The notes beneath the pieces are model-generated. The model searched no databases. It was not told the DNA's origin and was given only the letters and a program-made list of their open reading frames with translations. Made by a program: the position numbers and the translations under genes. Below are positions 23,455 through 34,546 of a stretch of DNA of 64,000 bases, piece after piece. Origin of the DNA: Hymenoscyphus infarciens (Eukaryota > Ascomycota > Leotiomycetes > Helotiales > Helotiaceae); assembly GCA_001414345.1 (NCBI GenBank), contig LLCB01000073.1:124001-188000 (forward strand), given 5' to 3'. Numbering within the stretch: the first letter of the stretch is position 1; the number at the start of each line of letters is the position of its first letter.

Positions 23455-23640
23455 TTAAGAGACTTTTTATATATAAAGCTTACTTAATTTTTAACTTAGA
23501 GGAATTCTTATACTTAGAAGTATTAGTATATAAAATTTAGTATATTACGTAATCTAAAATTAGATTATATAGTAGAGCGTAGCTATTATATTTAGGTCGC
23601 TTTTACTAAATATAGTATATTAAAAGAAATATAGCTATAG
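23455..23640 (+). repeat. Fragment of family F (F6)
   Basis: The order of motifs (TTTTTATATATAAA, then TATATAGTAGAGCGTAGCT, then GTCGCTTTTACTAAA) matches the middle of the full-length F copies, for example 25800-25975. Both ends are missing. It is strongly RIP-altered. Confidence 0.6.
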
Positions 23641-23757
23641 CCGAGCCTAGCTATATATAACCTACTCTACTACTTTTACTACTATAACTCTACTTTAATA
23701 TAAGAATAACTTTAAGCTTTAATAATAATAATACTCTATTTATTATTAATAAGTTAT

Positions 23758-24411
23758 TAGTAATTAACACTTTTATTCTCTAATTTAATTAAAAAGTAAC
23801 TACTCTATCTCTTAAATAATACCTCTTAAAAATAGAGATATTCTAGTTAGAAAAGAGAGATATTTAAGTTAGTTTATACTTTTTCTCTATTTATTAGTTT
23901 TCTTATACTAATATACTAAAAATTAATAAATATAGTAAATTAATCTACTTACGTACTATCTACTTATAACTATATAAACTAACTCTTAAGAGCTTTAGTT
24001 AAGTCTATTACTCTCGATTCTTTCGTTTATAGTTTTTATTACTTACTAGTTAATCGACGATTTCTTAAGACTTAATATTATAGTTAAAGGTTATAATCTT
24101 AAGATACTAGCTTTAATTTACTAAAAAATAAGTAGCGTAATATAGTAAAAACAGTGAATAAGAACTAACTTAAATATCTCTCTTTTCTAACTAGAATACT
24201 CTTATTTTTAAGAGGTATTATTTAAGAGATAGAGTAGTTAATTTTTGATTAAATTAGAGAATAAAAGTGTTAATTACTATAGAGAAAAAGTATAAACTAA
24301 CTTAAATATCTCTCTTTTCTAACTAGAATACCTCTATTTTTAGGAGATATTATTTAAGAGATAGAATAGTTACTTTTTAATTAAATTAGAGAATAAAAGT
24401 GTTAATTACTA
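23758..24411. mobile_element. Long-TIR MITE, MULE-like, 9-bp TSD
   Basis: The 654-bp element has long inverted arms of about 135 bp, beginning TAGTAATTAACAC at the left and its complement at the right. The right arm is present as two tandem copies (about 24165-24290 and 24295-24411). Flanking 9-mers are identical, ATAAGTTAT at 23749-23757 and 24412-24420. Long TIRs and a 9-bp TSD are typical of Mutator-like elements. There is no transposase frame. AT-richness makes the exact TSD limits less certain. Confidence 0.65.
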
Positions 24412-24420
24412 ATAAGTTAT

Positions 24421-24912
24421 ATATATATTATATTCTTTATTTTTATTACTTTATACTACTATCTTTACTACTCTCTATTTCTTAATAATCTAAATATATT
24501 TTATAGTTAAGCTTTTAAGAATAAATTAGAACTCTCGAATTAGTTATATAAGTAGCTAATTAGAAACCTTAGATTTGTTATATTATTACTATTACTATAT
24601 ATACTATTATAGAGATAAAGTTAATAGAAGTAGTATTAGTATTTAAAAGTATAGAGTAGAGAATTGAATATTTATTACTATAAGAAAGAAACTATCTACT
24701 ATATATAAGAGAAAGTATAAATACTCTAAGAGTAAGCTAACTCTAATTAGTTAGTCTTTATAAGAGTGAATATATAATATAATAATATAAAATAATTATA
24801 TACTTACTTCTTATACTTAATAATCTAATTAATTAAATTAAAATATATATATAGATTTAATATTATTTAGATTAGTAGACTTCGTTATTATATTATAAAA
24901 AACTTTTATATA
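24421..24912. repeat. RIP-mutated repeat similar to 1630-1800
   Basis: About 24600-24790 matches the reverse complement of about 1630-1800 over roughly 170 bp, including a shared TATAAGAGAAAGTATAA motif. There is no surviving frame and the family is unknown. Confidence 0.5.
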
Positions 24913-25438
24913 CTTATATACTCTCTACTAGGGTTTTGAGCTAGTATTAACTTAGACTTAATACTAGTTTAATACTAGTTCAAGATATTAGTTATTTCTA
25001 GAAGTAGCTCTAATATGTTTTATAAAACAATTTAAGGTAATTTAATCTAATTCATAAAACAATTTAAGATAAGAACCTAATTTATAAAACAATTCAAGGT
25101 AATTTAACCTAATTTATAAAATAATTTAAAATTATAAACTAACTTATAATCTAGCTCTTAACTTAGGTTAAAAAATATATCTAAAATAAAGTACTTAAAA
25201 GAAAAAATAAAAAGTCTAAAGAGAGTGTTTTTTTTTCTTTAAAGGTAATTTAAGTAGCTTTTTATATATAAACCTTAAATAATTTTTATATTCTAGTAGT
25301 TTTTAAATTTAAAGTAACTAGTATATAGGTTTTAGTATATTACGTAACTAAAGTAGGTTATATAGTAGAGCGTGGCTTTTATACTAGAGTCGCTCTTACT
25401 AAACATAGTACGCTACGTATAACCTAGAACTAGTTATA
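24913..25438 (+). mobile_element. Family F, truncated copy F4a
   Basis: It starts with the F end CTTATATACTCTCTACTAG after TA (24911-24912) and follows F4b almost base for base. This includes the ACGATTTAAAG-type minisatellite (here RIP-changed to ACAATTTAAGG) up to GCTACGTATAAC near 25423. The rest of F is missing and F4b follows directly. Confidence 0.7.
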
Positions 25439-25440
25439 TA

Positions 25441-26959
25441 CTTATATACCCTCTACTAGGGTTTTGAGCTAGTATTAACTTAGACTTAATACTAGTTTAA
25501 TACTAGTTTAAGATATTAGTTATTTCTTAAAGTAGCTCTAATACGTTTTATAAAACGATTTAAAGTAATTTAAGCTAATTTATAAAACGATTTAAGGTAA
25601 TTTAAGCTGATTTATAAAACGATTTAAAGTAAGAAACCGATTTATAAAACGATTTAAGGTAATTTAACCTAATTTATAAAACGATTTAAAATTATAAACT
25701 AACTTATAATCTAGCTCTTAACTTAGTTTAAAAAATATATTTAAAATAAAGTACTTAAAAGAAAAAATAAAAAGTCTAGAGAGAGTGTTTTTTTTTTTCA
25801 AAGGCGATTTAAGCAGCTTTTTATATATAAACCTTATATAATTTTTATATTCTAATAGTTCTTAAATTTAGAGCTACTAGCGTATAGGTTTTAGTATATT
25901 ATATAACTAAAGTAGGTTATATAGTAGGGCGTGGCTTTTATACCAGGGTCGCTCTTACTAAACATAGTACGCTATATACAACTAGCTACGTAACTGCTAA
26001 GACCTAGCATACGAGCTACCTCTATCTTCGACTTCAACTTCGACTTCGACTTCGACTTCGACACTTCGATATTAACACTTCGACAACAACGACGACGATA
26101 ATAACTCTCTATCGCTATCGTATCGTATTCGTTACTCGGTATTAGGCCGCTTATTAGCATTGTAATCTAGGTCGTATTCGTTATATTCGCTACCTCGGTT
26201 AATTCCATAAATAACATCGGCTAGTATAGACACATTTCACGGTTAGACTTTTAGTAGAGTAAATAAGAAGCTCTTAATTAGTTACCTAGTAAATCAGAAG
26301 TATCGGATTTATTATCTACGTTATCGCTATTACTATTGCTATCGCTGTCGCTGTCGCTATCGCTTTTATAGTATATTTAAACTAACGTACGTGCTTTATA
26401 GTTTCTAACTAACCGACTAATCTAACTAATTAAATCGAGGCATATATATAGAGATAACGTTATTTAGGTCGGTGGAACATTTAGTAGAATAATTAGTAGA
26501 ATCGGTGGAATTAGTAGAACTAGTAGAATTAGTAGAAGTAGGACTTAGATATTCGACGAACTAGAGTATATTATATAAGAGTAGTATAGCTACGTAATAT
26601 ACGCCTGATTACGTGCTTCTAGTCTTTTTTTATATATATTCTTAAGTAATAAATAGTTTTTAGTACTAATTTAATACTACTCTAATACTAAGTTACTACT
26701 AGTTTAAGACAGGTCTAATACTAACTTAACTCGTCTTACTCGGTTTATAACCTAGTTTAACTCGCTAAAACGAGTCGGGTTTTACTACTATAAATCATCT
26801 TAAGTTGGTTTTAAAGTATATTAAACCTAGTTCTTGAATTATTTTAAACTACTTTAATCTAGTTTATAAACTAGCTCGAATACGCTTCTAGAATCAGTCT
26901 AAATCACCTCTGAACCCGATTTAACTCCGACTTAAAACCCTCGCAGGTTAGTAGTAAAG
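25441..26959 (+). mobile_element. Family F, full-length copy F4b
   Basis: The 1519-bp copy runs from CTTATATACCCTC to GTTAGTAGTAAAG, with TA on each side (25439-25440 and 26960-26961). In order it has the TIR, a minisatellite of ACGATTTAAAG units (about 25550-25690), the GC-richer core with (CTTCGA)n and (CTGTCG)n tracts, a (GAATTAGTAGAA)n tract, and subterminal repeats around GGTTTATAACC. No transposase is present. The core holds short - strand frames (for example 62 codons at 25972-26160) similar to those in F3. Confidence 0.8.
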
Positions 26960-26961
26960 TA

Positions 26962-28403
26962 GCTAATTTATAAGGCGATTAATATTAGACGATTATAATA
27001 AATCTATAGACGAATCTACTAATAATAACTCTACTAACGATAGATCTACTAATAATAGATCTACTAACCTACTATAGAGTAACTTTTAAGATCGGTCTTA
27101 ACCTTATAAATACTACTTTCTATATACTCTCTTATAATTTTATTTATATATAATAGATATTAATAAATATAGTAGGTTTAAGATAGCTTTAGATACGTTA
27201 TAGGAGATAGAACTTATACTAGATAAGGTAGAAAAGATAGATAATATTATATATTATAAACTCTATAATAAAGATCTTTCTAATAATAAGAAAGGTCTTA
27301 TTTATTTATTATAAAAATCTCTAATATATAATAACAAGGATACTAATCTACTAAATTTACTATTAGTAGTAATAAGAGGATTATAAACGGCTTTAAGTAC
27401 TTATAATAATATTAACTACTTTTTATATACTAATAATATATTAGACTCTTTTATATAAATAGATAACCTTTTAAGTAATTCTTATAATATATTAAACTAT
27501 AAAACTATTCTTAAAACAGCTATGTCTTAGAGAGATTATATCGTAGATTTAATAGATTTAGAAGAAGAAGAATATAATTACTATACACTTAATAGATATT
27601 ATACTAAGCTAAATATATAATAGAATAGTATAGAACTAAGTAGTAATAAAGAGAGCATAGAAGCTTCTAACTAACTCTACTTTATATAACTTTTAGTATC
27701 TTATACCTTACTATTATCTAATCTATTATATAATTTAGATATTAAAGTAATATTTATAAAAATAAGTAATAAACTGTTATTAATTTTTTATACTACTTTT
27801 ACTCTTTAGTATAAGTAGTTCTTAATATCTTATAAAGATTATCGTTAGCTAAGAGAGGTATAGATAATAATAGATATGATAAAGCCTTCTCTAAGAATAA
27901 ATATAGATAAAAAAGCTAAGTACTAATTACTAATAAAGCTAGATACTCTTAAGTATATACTTTATACTTAAATTCCTATAATCTATATATAGTATAAGCT
28001 TATTATAGTTAAGGTTAAGAAGAACTTAATACTCCTAGGTAGTTAAAAGGTTAGTAAAAGAGCTAAATATAAAAAGAAGATTAAGATAGAATAGGAGATA
28101 TAGTACTATTAGTATAATACTATTAACCTTTCTACTAAGATATTAAGTACTATAGAAATAACTATAAAGATATATTTTAATATAGTAGAATATATAGATA
28201 AACCTCTTAAATTTTAGTACTCTCTCTTCTAGAGCTCTTTAGCCTTAACTATATCTAGTAAATTTATATATACTCTTAATAGCTAGATTATTATCTTAGA
28301 GGATATTATTCTATTTACTTCTTATTAGTTATTTAATAGTATTAACTTTGTTACTAGACGTATAATATTTATTAGACGAGATTACTAATTAAAGACTACT
28401 ATG
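26962..28403. repeat. RIP-mutated repeat with a decayed + strand frame
   Basis: It begins with a short tandem repeat of AGATCTACTAAT-like units (about 27010-27070). From about 27840 to 28380 one + strand frame is open except for TAG/TAA codons and reads KAKYKKKIKIE, then LEDIILFTSY. I do not recognise the family. It hosts the solo LTR that follows. Confidence 0.4.
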
Positions 28404-28408
28404 CTTAG

Positions 28409-28776
28409 TCTTAGATTAGTTATAGTTCACAAAGTAAAGCAATAGTGAATTACGTAAGAAGTAAAAGGTAAAAAAGAATTAATTAACTTAAATAAAAAAA
28501 CTAAGAAGCTATCTACTTTATATATATATATAGGCTATAGCTAGCTTTCTAGTCTAATACTAGTATAGTTCTAAGTCTAAAACTATAAATATAACTAATC
28601 CGTTAGATAGTGTTAATCTATATACTTAGATAGTATTTAGTCCGTCGGATAGTATTTAGTCTATTAGATAGTATTGAGTCTATATCGGATACCGTCTGTC
28701 TAGGCTACGCATCGTCGATCTAGGGTTATTAGAGATATCATGCTATACTAGCATAAGTGCTTATTATATACTAACA
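28409..28776 (-). repeat. Solo LTR of Copia family E
   Basis: The 368 bp match the left LTR of E (30263-30637) throughout, from TCTTAG to TACTAACA. A perfect 5-bp TSD, CTTAG, flanks it (28404-28408 and 28777-28781). There is no internal sequence, so it is a recombination product. This copy fixes the LTR limits of the family. Confidence 0.85.
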
Positions 28777-29145
28777 CTTAGTAAGATTGTTTTATATATC
28801 TAATCTATTACTTCTACTCTATTTATTTAATAGAAGTTTAATAGGTTTAATTATTTAGCTAGTAGTAGCTTATAGAAACTCGTTCTAATCTAATGATATA
28901 TATATATTACTAAGAGTATTATAGTAACTTATATATCTATAGAAATAGATTAGGAGTTTAATCTTAAAGACTAGTCTACTTATTACGAAATTAATTCTAA
29001 TAACAAAGAAGGCTTCTTTATATAATATATAGTTAGCCTTATATTAGATACTATATATAAAGCTATATAGTTTACTTATTTAATATATAGCGAGCTAGAA
29101 GTGCTTACGTTTAGGCGTAATACTATTGAAGCTTTTATATATATA
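28777..29145. other. AT-rich DNA between solo LTR and F5
   Basis: This is the continuation of the repeat interrupted by the solo LTR. No gene or element end is visible. Confidence 0.35.
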
Positions 29146-30262
29146 CTTTACTACTAACTAGCGAGGGTTTTAAGACGGGGTTGAATCCGGTTCAACCCCG
29201 ACTTAAGGTGATTTAGACCGATTCTAGAAGCGTGTTCGAGCTAGTTTATAAACTAGATTAAAGCAGTTTAAAATGATTTAAGAACTAGGTTTAATATGCT
29301 TTGAAACCGACTTAAGATGATTTATAGTAGTAAAACGCGACTCGTTTTAGCGAGTTAAACCGGATTATGAACCGGGTCAGGCGAGTTTTAAGTTAGTGTC
29401 AGACCCGCCTTAAACTAGTATTAACTTAGTATTAGAGTAGCGCCAAATTAGTACTAAAAACTATTTAAAATCACTAGAGAATACACATAAAAAGACTGAA
29501 ATCACGTGATTAGGTGTATTTACGTAGCTATACTACTCTTATACAACATGCCCTAGTTTATTAAATGCCTAACCGAGTCCTACTTCTACTAATTCTACTA
29601 ATTCTACTGATTCTACCGATTCTACTAATTCCACTGGTTCTACCGACCCAAATGACGTTATCCCTATATATACAGTCCGTCGGTCGGAAACTATAAGGCA
29701 CGCATATTAGTTTAGGAAGTAAGTGTAAGATTAGTACGTACTGTAAGAGCGACAGCGACAGCGACAGCGATGACGTAGATGACAAATCCGAGGCTTCTGA
29801 TTCGCTAGGCGACTACTAAGTAATTCGAGGGCTCTGATTCGCTCTACTGAAATTCCGACCGTGAAATATGCCTATATCGTCGAAAAAGAAAGGGGATGTT
29901 GTTGTTGTTCGACGACGTGGAATTAACCGGGGTAGCGAACGCGACGAATACAATGTAGATTACAATACCGATAAGCGGCCCGATGCCGAGCAACTAATGC
30001 GATGCGATAGCGATAGAGAGTTATCGTCGTCGTCGTCGAAGTAAAGTGTCGAAGTGTCGAAGTGGAAGTCGAAGTGGAAGTCGGTGGGGGTGGCCCGTGC
30101 GCTAGGTCTTGGCGGTTACGTAGCTAGTTGTACGTAGCGCACCGTGTTCGGCAAGAGCGACCCTGGCACGAAAGCCACGCCCCACCAGGTGACCCACTTT
30201 CGTCACGTGACTTTTGTTTTTTATATACTTATAGCTCTAATTCTAAAGATTGTTAATATATA
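29146..30262 (-). mobile_element. Family F, copy F5, interrupted by Copia E
   Basis: It starts TA|CTTTACTACTAACTAGCG (the far end of F) and runs in reverse order through the subterminal repeats, the (TTCTACTAA)n tract, the (GACAGC)n tract and the GC-rich core, to TTAATATATA at 30262. F3 continues past the homologous point. The remaining 0.5 kb is displaced by E. It is lightly RIP-affected, with many CA/TG kept between 29870 and 30200. Confidence 0.8.
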
Positions 30263-30637
30263 TCTTGGATATAGTCCCAGTTCACAAAGCAACAATGGAT
30301 TACGTAAGAAGTGAAAGGTGAAAAAGAATTAATTAACTTAAATAAAAACTAAGAAGCTATCTACTCTATATATACATGTAGGCTATATCCAGCCTTCTAG
30401 TCTAATACTAGTATAGCCTCGAGTCTGAAACTACGCTCTAAGTTTGAAACTACGGATGTAACTAATCCGTCGGATAGTGTCGATCTGTATCGGATATCAT
30501 TTAGTCTATCGGATACTAGTGCTCTATATTAGATACCGTTTGTCTAGGCTAGAAATCGTCGATCTAGGGATATCATGCTATACTAGCATAATTAATCATA
30601 ATTAATTATAAGCATAAGTGCTTATTATATACTAACA
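30263..30637 (-). repeat. Left (3') LTR of Copia E
   Basis: The 375 bp run from TCTTGG to ACTAACA. They match the solo LTR at 28409-28776 and the partial right LTR at 51636-51818. Many CA and TG are retained, so RIP is mild. Confidence 0.8.
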
Positions 30638-32683
30638 CGCCCTCTTAATAAGTACTTCTATTTAAGTTATTTCGACGTGTTAGTTAAGAGTACTAATCTT
30701 TAGTTTTTATACGTTAGTATATGACTTATTATTCCTAGCTATATAAGGAATTAATAGAATTTTGTTTTATTAAGTGCTTTAGTAAAGCCGTCTACTTTTT
30801 AATCTATTGATTTTATATATATTAGATCTATAGTTTCTTTGACTAATAAGTCTCTTATATAGTAGTATTTAATAGTAATATGTTTTGGTTCTTTTGTAAT
30901 ATATAGAGTTATAGCCTAATTATAGAGCTCCTTTATTATTAGTATATAAACTGAATTTCTTTTATTTATAAAAACCTAGTTCTTTAACTAAGGCTATTAT
31001 ATAGATAGATTCTTTTAAGGCTATATTTATAGCTATATATTTAGCTTTGGTTATAGATTAAGCTATAATGCTTTATAGCTTAGAACGCTATATAATTAGT
31101 CTCCTAGCTAAGTAAAAAATATATCTAGTAGTTGATTTAACGCTATTAATATTACTAGTATAATCGGAGTTATAAAAGCTGCTTATAAAATAGCTAGATG
31201 TGTCTTTTATTATATATATAATATAGTAGTAAATAGTTGTTTTTAGATATCTTAATATATACTTAGCTACTATAAAGTATTCTTTAGAAGGGTTTAATAT
31301 ATATCTTAATAGTATAATAGTAGCGTAGGTGATATCTAGTCTAGTATAAATAAAGATATATAGTAGATAGCTGATTATTACTTAAAATAGTCTAGTATCT
31401 TCTAGACTAGCTTAAAATTAATTTAGTATTAATTTAATCTTAGAATTTATTAGTATATAGATAGGATTATAATTAAAGAGATTACGCTTATCTAATACTT
31501 TAGATATATATTTTTCTTAGCTTAGTTTTAGCTATTTATTTTCTCTAATAATATCTACGCCTAGGTAGTCTTTAATAGGACCTAAGTCTTTAATATTAAA
31601 GTGTTTCTTAAGTTTATTAATAAGACTTTTAATAAGTTCTTCTATAGGTTCGATTATTGCTAAGTCGTCTATATATATATATATATATATATACTAGTAG
31701 AATGATTTATATATATATATAAATTAGTACTTAGTACTTTAAAGCCTAGTTCTAAAAGTATAGTAACTAGTATAGTAAACTAGATTCTAGCTGATTATTT
31801 TAATCTATAAAGGGCTTTTAGGAGTTTTAAATATATAATTTAGTTAAGAAGGTTTTTTATATTTTTTAATATGTTATTATATAACCTAGAGATATATAGA
31901 TATTTGTTTATTCCTTCTAAGAGGGTGATATTTAGTCTTTCTATATCTATATTCCCTTATATAAAAGCTAAAACTATGTTAATTTTCTATATTATAAAGT
32001 TAAATAATAGTACTAGGGTAAATAAGACTTTCTAGCTTATTTGCTTAATAACTCCTATAAAAGAGTCTATATAGTCTCTTCTATATAACTATTTAAAACC
32101 TTTAACTATAAATCGCGATTTAAATTCTATTATACTATTAGATTCTTTTAGTTTATAAACCTATCTTATCTTAATAAGCTTAGCGTCTTTATTAGTATTA
32201 CTACTAGTAATAATATTCTAAGTTTTATTACTTATAAGAGTATTTAATTCCTTTTATATAAATCTAATCTAGTAGTCTTTATAAGGATTAATATCGCTTA
32301 TAGCTTCTTTATAGCTTTTTAGCTCTAGAATAGTAGTATTAGGTATTTTATTAATAATAACCTTTTTAGTACTATTACTCTCTATTTTAAAGTTTAATTA
32401 AGTAAGTAATATATAGTAATATATAGCTATTAGCGCTTAAAGCTTATTAATTTCTAACGCGTCTATATCTCTTTCTATAAGATTAACACGTCTACTTCTT
32501 AGTCTAAGGTTTATATTAAGGCCTAACTCTATAATATTATCTTAACCTAATTTATCTTATCCTAATTCGTTAACGTTATCTATATATATTTCGTTATTTA
32601 GGTTATTATTATTATTATTACTTAACTTCTTATATTCTATAAGAGTAGAACTATTACCTTCTAGATATATATTCATATAACTA
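30638..32683 (-). pseudogene. Copia E reverse transcriptase and RNase H remnant
   Basis: The - strand frame at 30750-31130 reads as the end of a Copia polyprotein: a TKAKYIAINIALKESIY segment, then LYTNNKGAL (RNase H, with the usual D changed to N), then DGFTKAL. Further upstream on the - strand the reverse transcriptase part runs to the F1 insertion at 32683. Stops are TAG/TAA at positions where Q or W is expected. A (TA)n run is near 31670-31690. Confidence 0.75.
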
Positions 32684-34220
32684 CTTATATGCCCTCTACT
32701 AGGGTTTTGAGCTAGTATCAACTTAGACTTAATACCGGTTTAATACCGGTTTAAGATATAAGTTATTTCTTAAAGTACCTCTAATACGTTTTATAAAACG
32801 ATTTAAAGTAAGAAACTGATTTATAAAACGATTTAAGGTGATTTAAGCCGATTTATAAAACGATTTAAGGTAATTTAACCTAATTTATAAAACGATTTAA
32901 AATTAGAAACTAACTTATAATCTAGCTCTTAACTTAGTTTAAAAAATATATCTAAAATAAAGTACTTAGAAGAAAAAAAAAAAGTCTAGAAAGAGTGTTT
33001 TTTTTTTTAAAAGCGATTTAAGCTGCTTTTTATATATAAACCTTATATAATTTTTATATTCTAGTAGTCTTTAAATTTAAGGCTACTAGTATATAAATTT
33101 AGTAAGTCACGTAACTAAAGTAGGTCACATAGTAGGGCGTAGCTTTTGTACTAGGGTCGCTCTTGCTAAACACGGTATACTATATATAACTAGCTATGTA
33201 GTAGGCTTAGCGTATACACGGGCTACCCCCACCTTCGACTTCGACTTCCGACTTCGACTTCTGACTTTGACTTTAACACTTTGACATTGATACTTTGACA
33301 TCGACGACGACGACAACGATAATAACTATCTATTGCTATCGTATCTCCTTCGTTACTTAGTATTGGGCTGCTTATTAGTATTGTAATCTAGGTTGTCTTT
33401 GTCGTATTTACTACCCTGGTTAATTCTACGTTGTCGAATAATAATAATAATATACTCCTTCTTTTTTAACGATTTAGGCATATTTTACAGTCAGACTTTT
33501 AGTAGAGCGAATCAGAGCCCTCGAATTAGTCACCTAGCGAATTAGAAGCATTGGATTTGTTATTTACGTTATTACTGTTACTGTTAGTATGTACTATTTC
33601 CACTCTTACTTCTTAAACTAACGTACGTGCTTTATAGTTTCTGACCAACTAACCGACTAACTAACCGATCAAACCAATCATATTAAGGCATATATATAGG
33701 GATAACGTTATTTAGGTTAGTAGAACATTTAGTAGAATAATTAGTGGAATCGGTAGAATTGGTAGAATTAGTAGAAGTAGGACTCGAGTATTTAAGTATA
33801 TTATATAAGAGTAGTATAGCTATGTAATATACGCCTAATTATGTAATTTTAGTCTTTTTTTATATATATTCGCTAGTAATTAGTTTTTAGTACTAATTTA
33901 AGGCTACTCTAATACTAAGTTATTAAGGCGGGTTTAGAATTAAGTTAAACTAGTGTCCGATACTAACTTAACTTATCTAACCTGGTTTATAACCTGGTTT
34001 AACTTGCTAAAACGAGTTCGACTTGCTGAAACGAGTTAGGTTTTACTACTATGAATTATCTTAAGTCGGTTTTAAAGTATATTAAACCTAGTTCTTAAAT
34101 TATTTTAAACTACTTTAATCTATTTTATAAACTAGCTTAAATACGCTTCTAGAATTGGTTTAAATTACCTCTAAACCCGATTCAACCTTAACTTAAAACC
34201 CTCGCGGGTTAGTAGTAAAG
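32684..34220 (+). mobile_element. Family F, full-length copy F1, inside Copia E
   Basis: The 1537-bp copy runs from CTTATATGCCCTCTACTAGG to GGTTAGTAGTAAAG, with TA at 32682-32683 and 34221-34222. It has the same order of modules as F4b: minisatellite 32790-32895, core 33100-33800, and subterminal GGTTTATAACC and ACGAGTT repeats 33960-34050. No transposase frame is present. Confidence 0.85.
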
Positions 34221-34546
34221 TAGTTATTTCTTATAGATAATCCTAATTTATAGACTCTTCTTCTAAGAGTATAGAGTAGTTTTCTTCTATAATAAATTCG
34301 TTTTTATATATAAAGTCTTCTTTTATTATAATATCTCTTATATTAATAACTTTCCTAAGTTCTAGTATATATATAAGGAAGTTATTAGAGGACTCTTAGT
34401 CTATTAATATTCCTTTATATAACTTATTAGCTAGTTTTCTTTTAACGTTTTTAGCTCTTATTTCTTTTAAAATTAAAGTATAATAAAGAGAACTAAGAGT
34501 ACTTATATATAATATATTTAGACTTATATTAAATATATTCTTATAT
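34221..34546 (-). pseudogene. Copia E, segment between F1 and D1
   Basis: A short piece of the E polyprotein region lies between two insertions, with RIP-type composition. It joins 32683 on its left and 48631 on its right once F1 and D1 are removed. By position it belongs to the integrase/reverse transcriptase linker. Confidence 0.55.

Noticed and set aside
25423..25440. F4b as an insertion inside F4a
   Set aside because: The sequence after F4b does not clearly continue F4a, so a simple nested insertion could not be shown. F4a is listed as truncated.
28409..28776. A 360-bp dispersed repeat read as a SINE
   Set aside because: The same unit ends a Copia element on its left side and begins on its right side, and a 5-bp TSD flanks the single copy. 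It is therefore an LTR.
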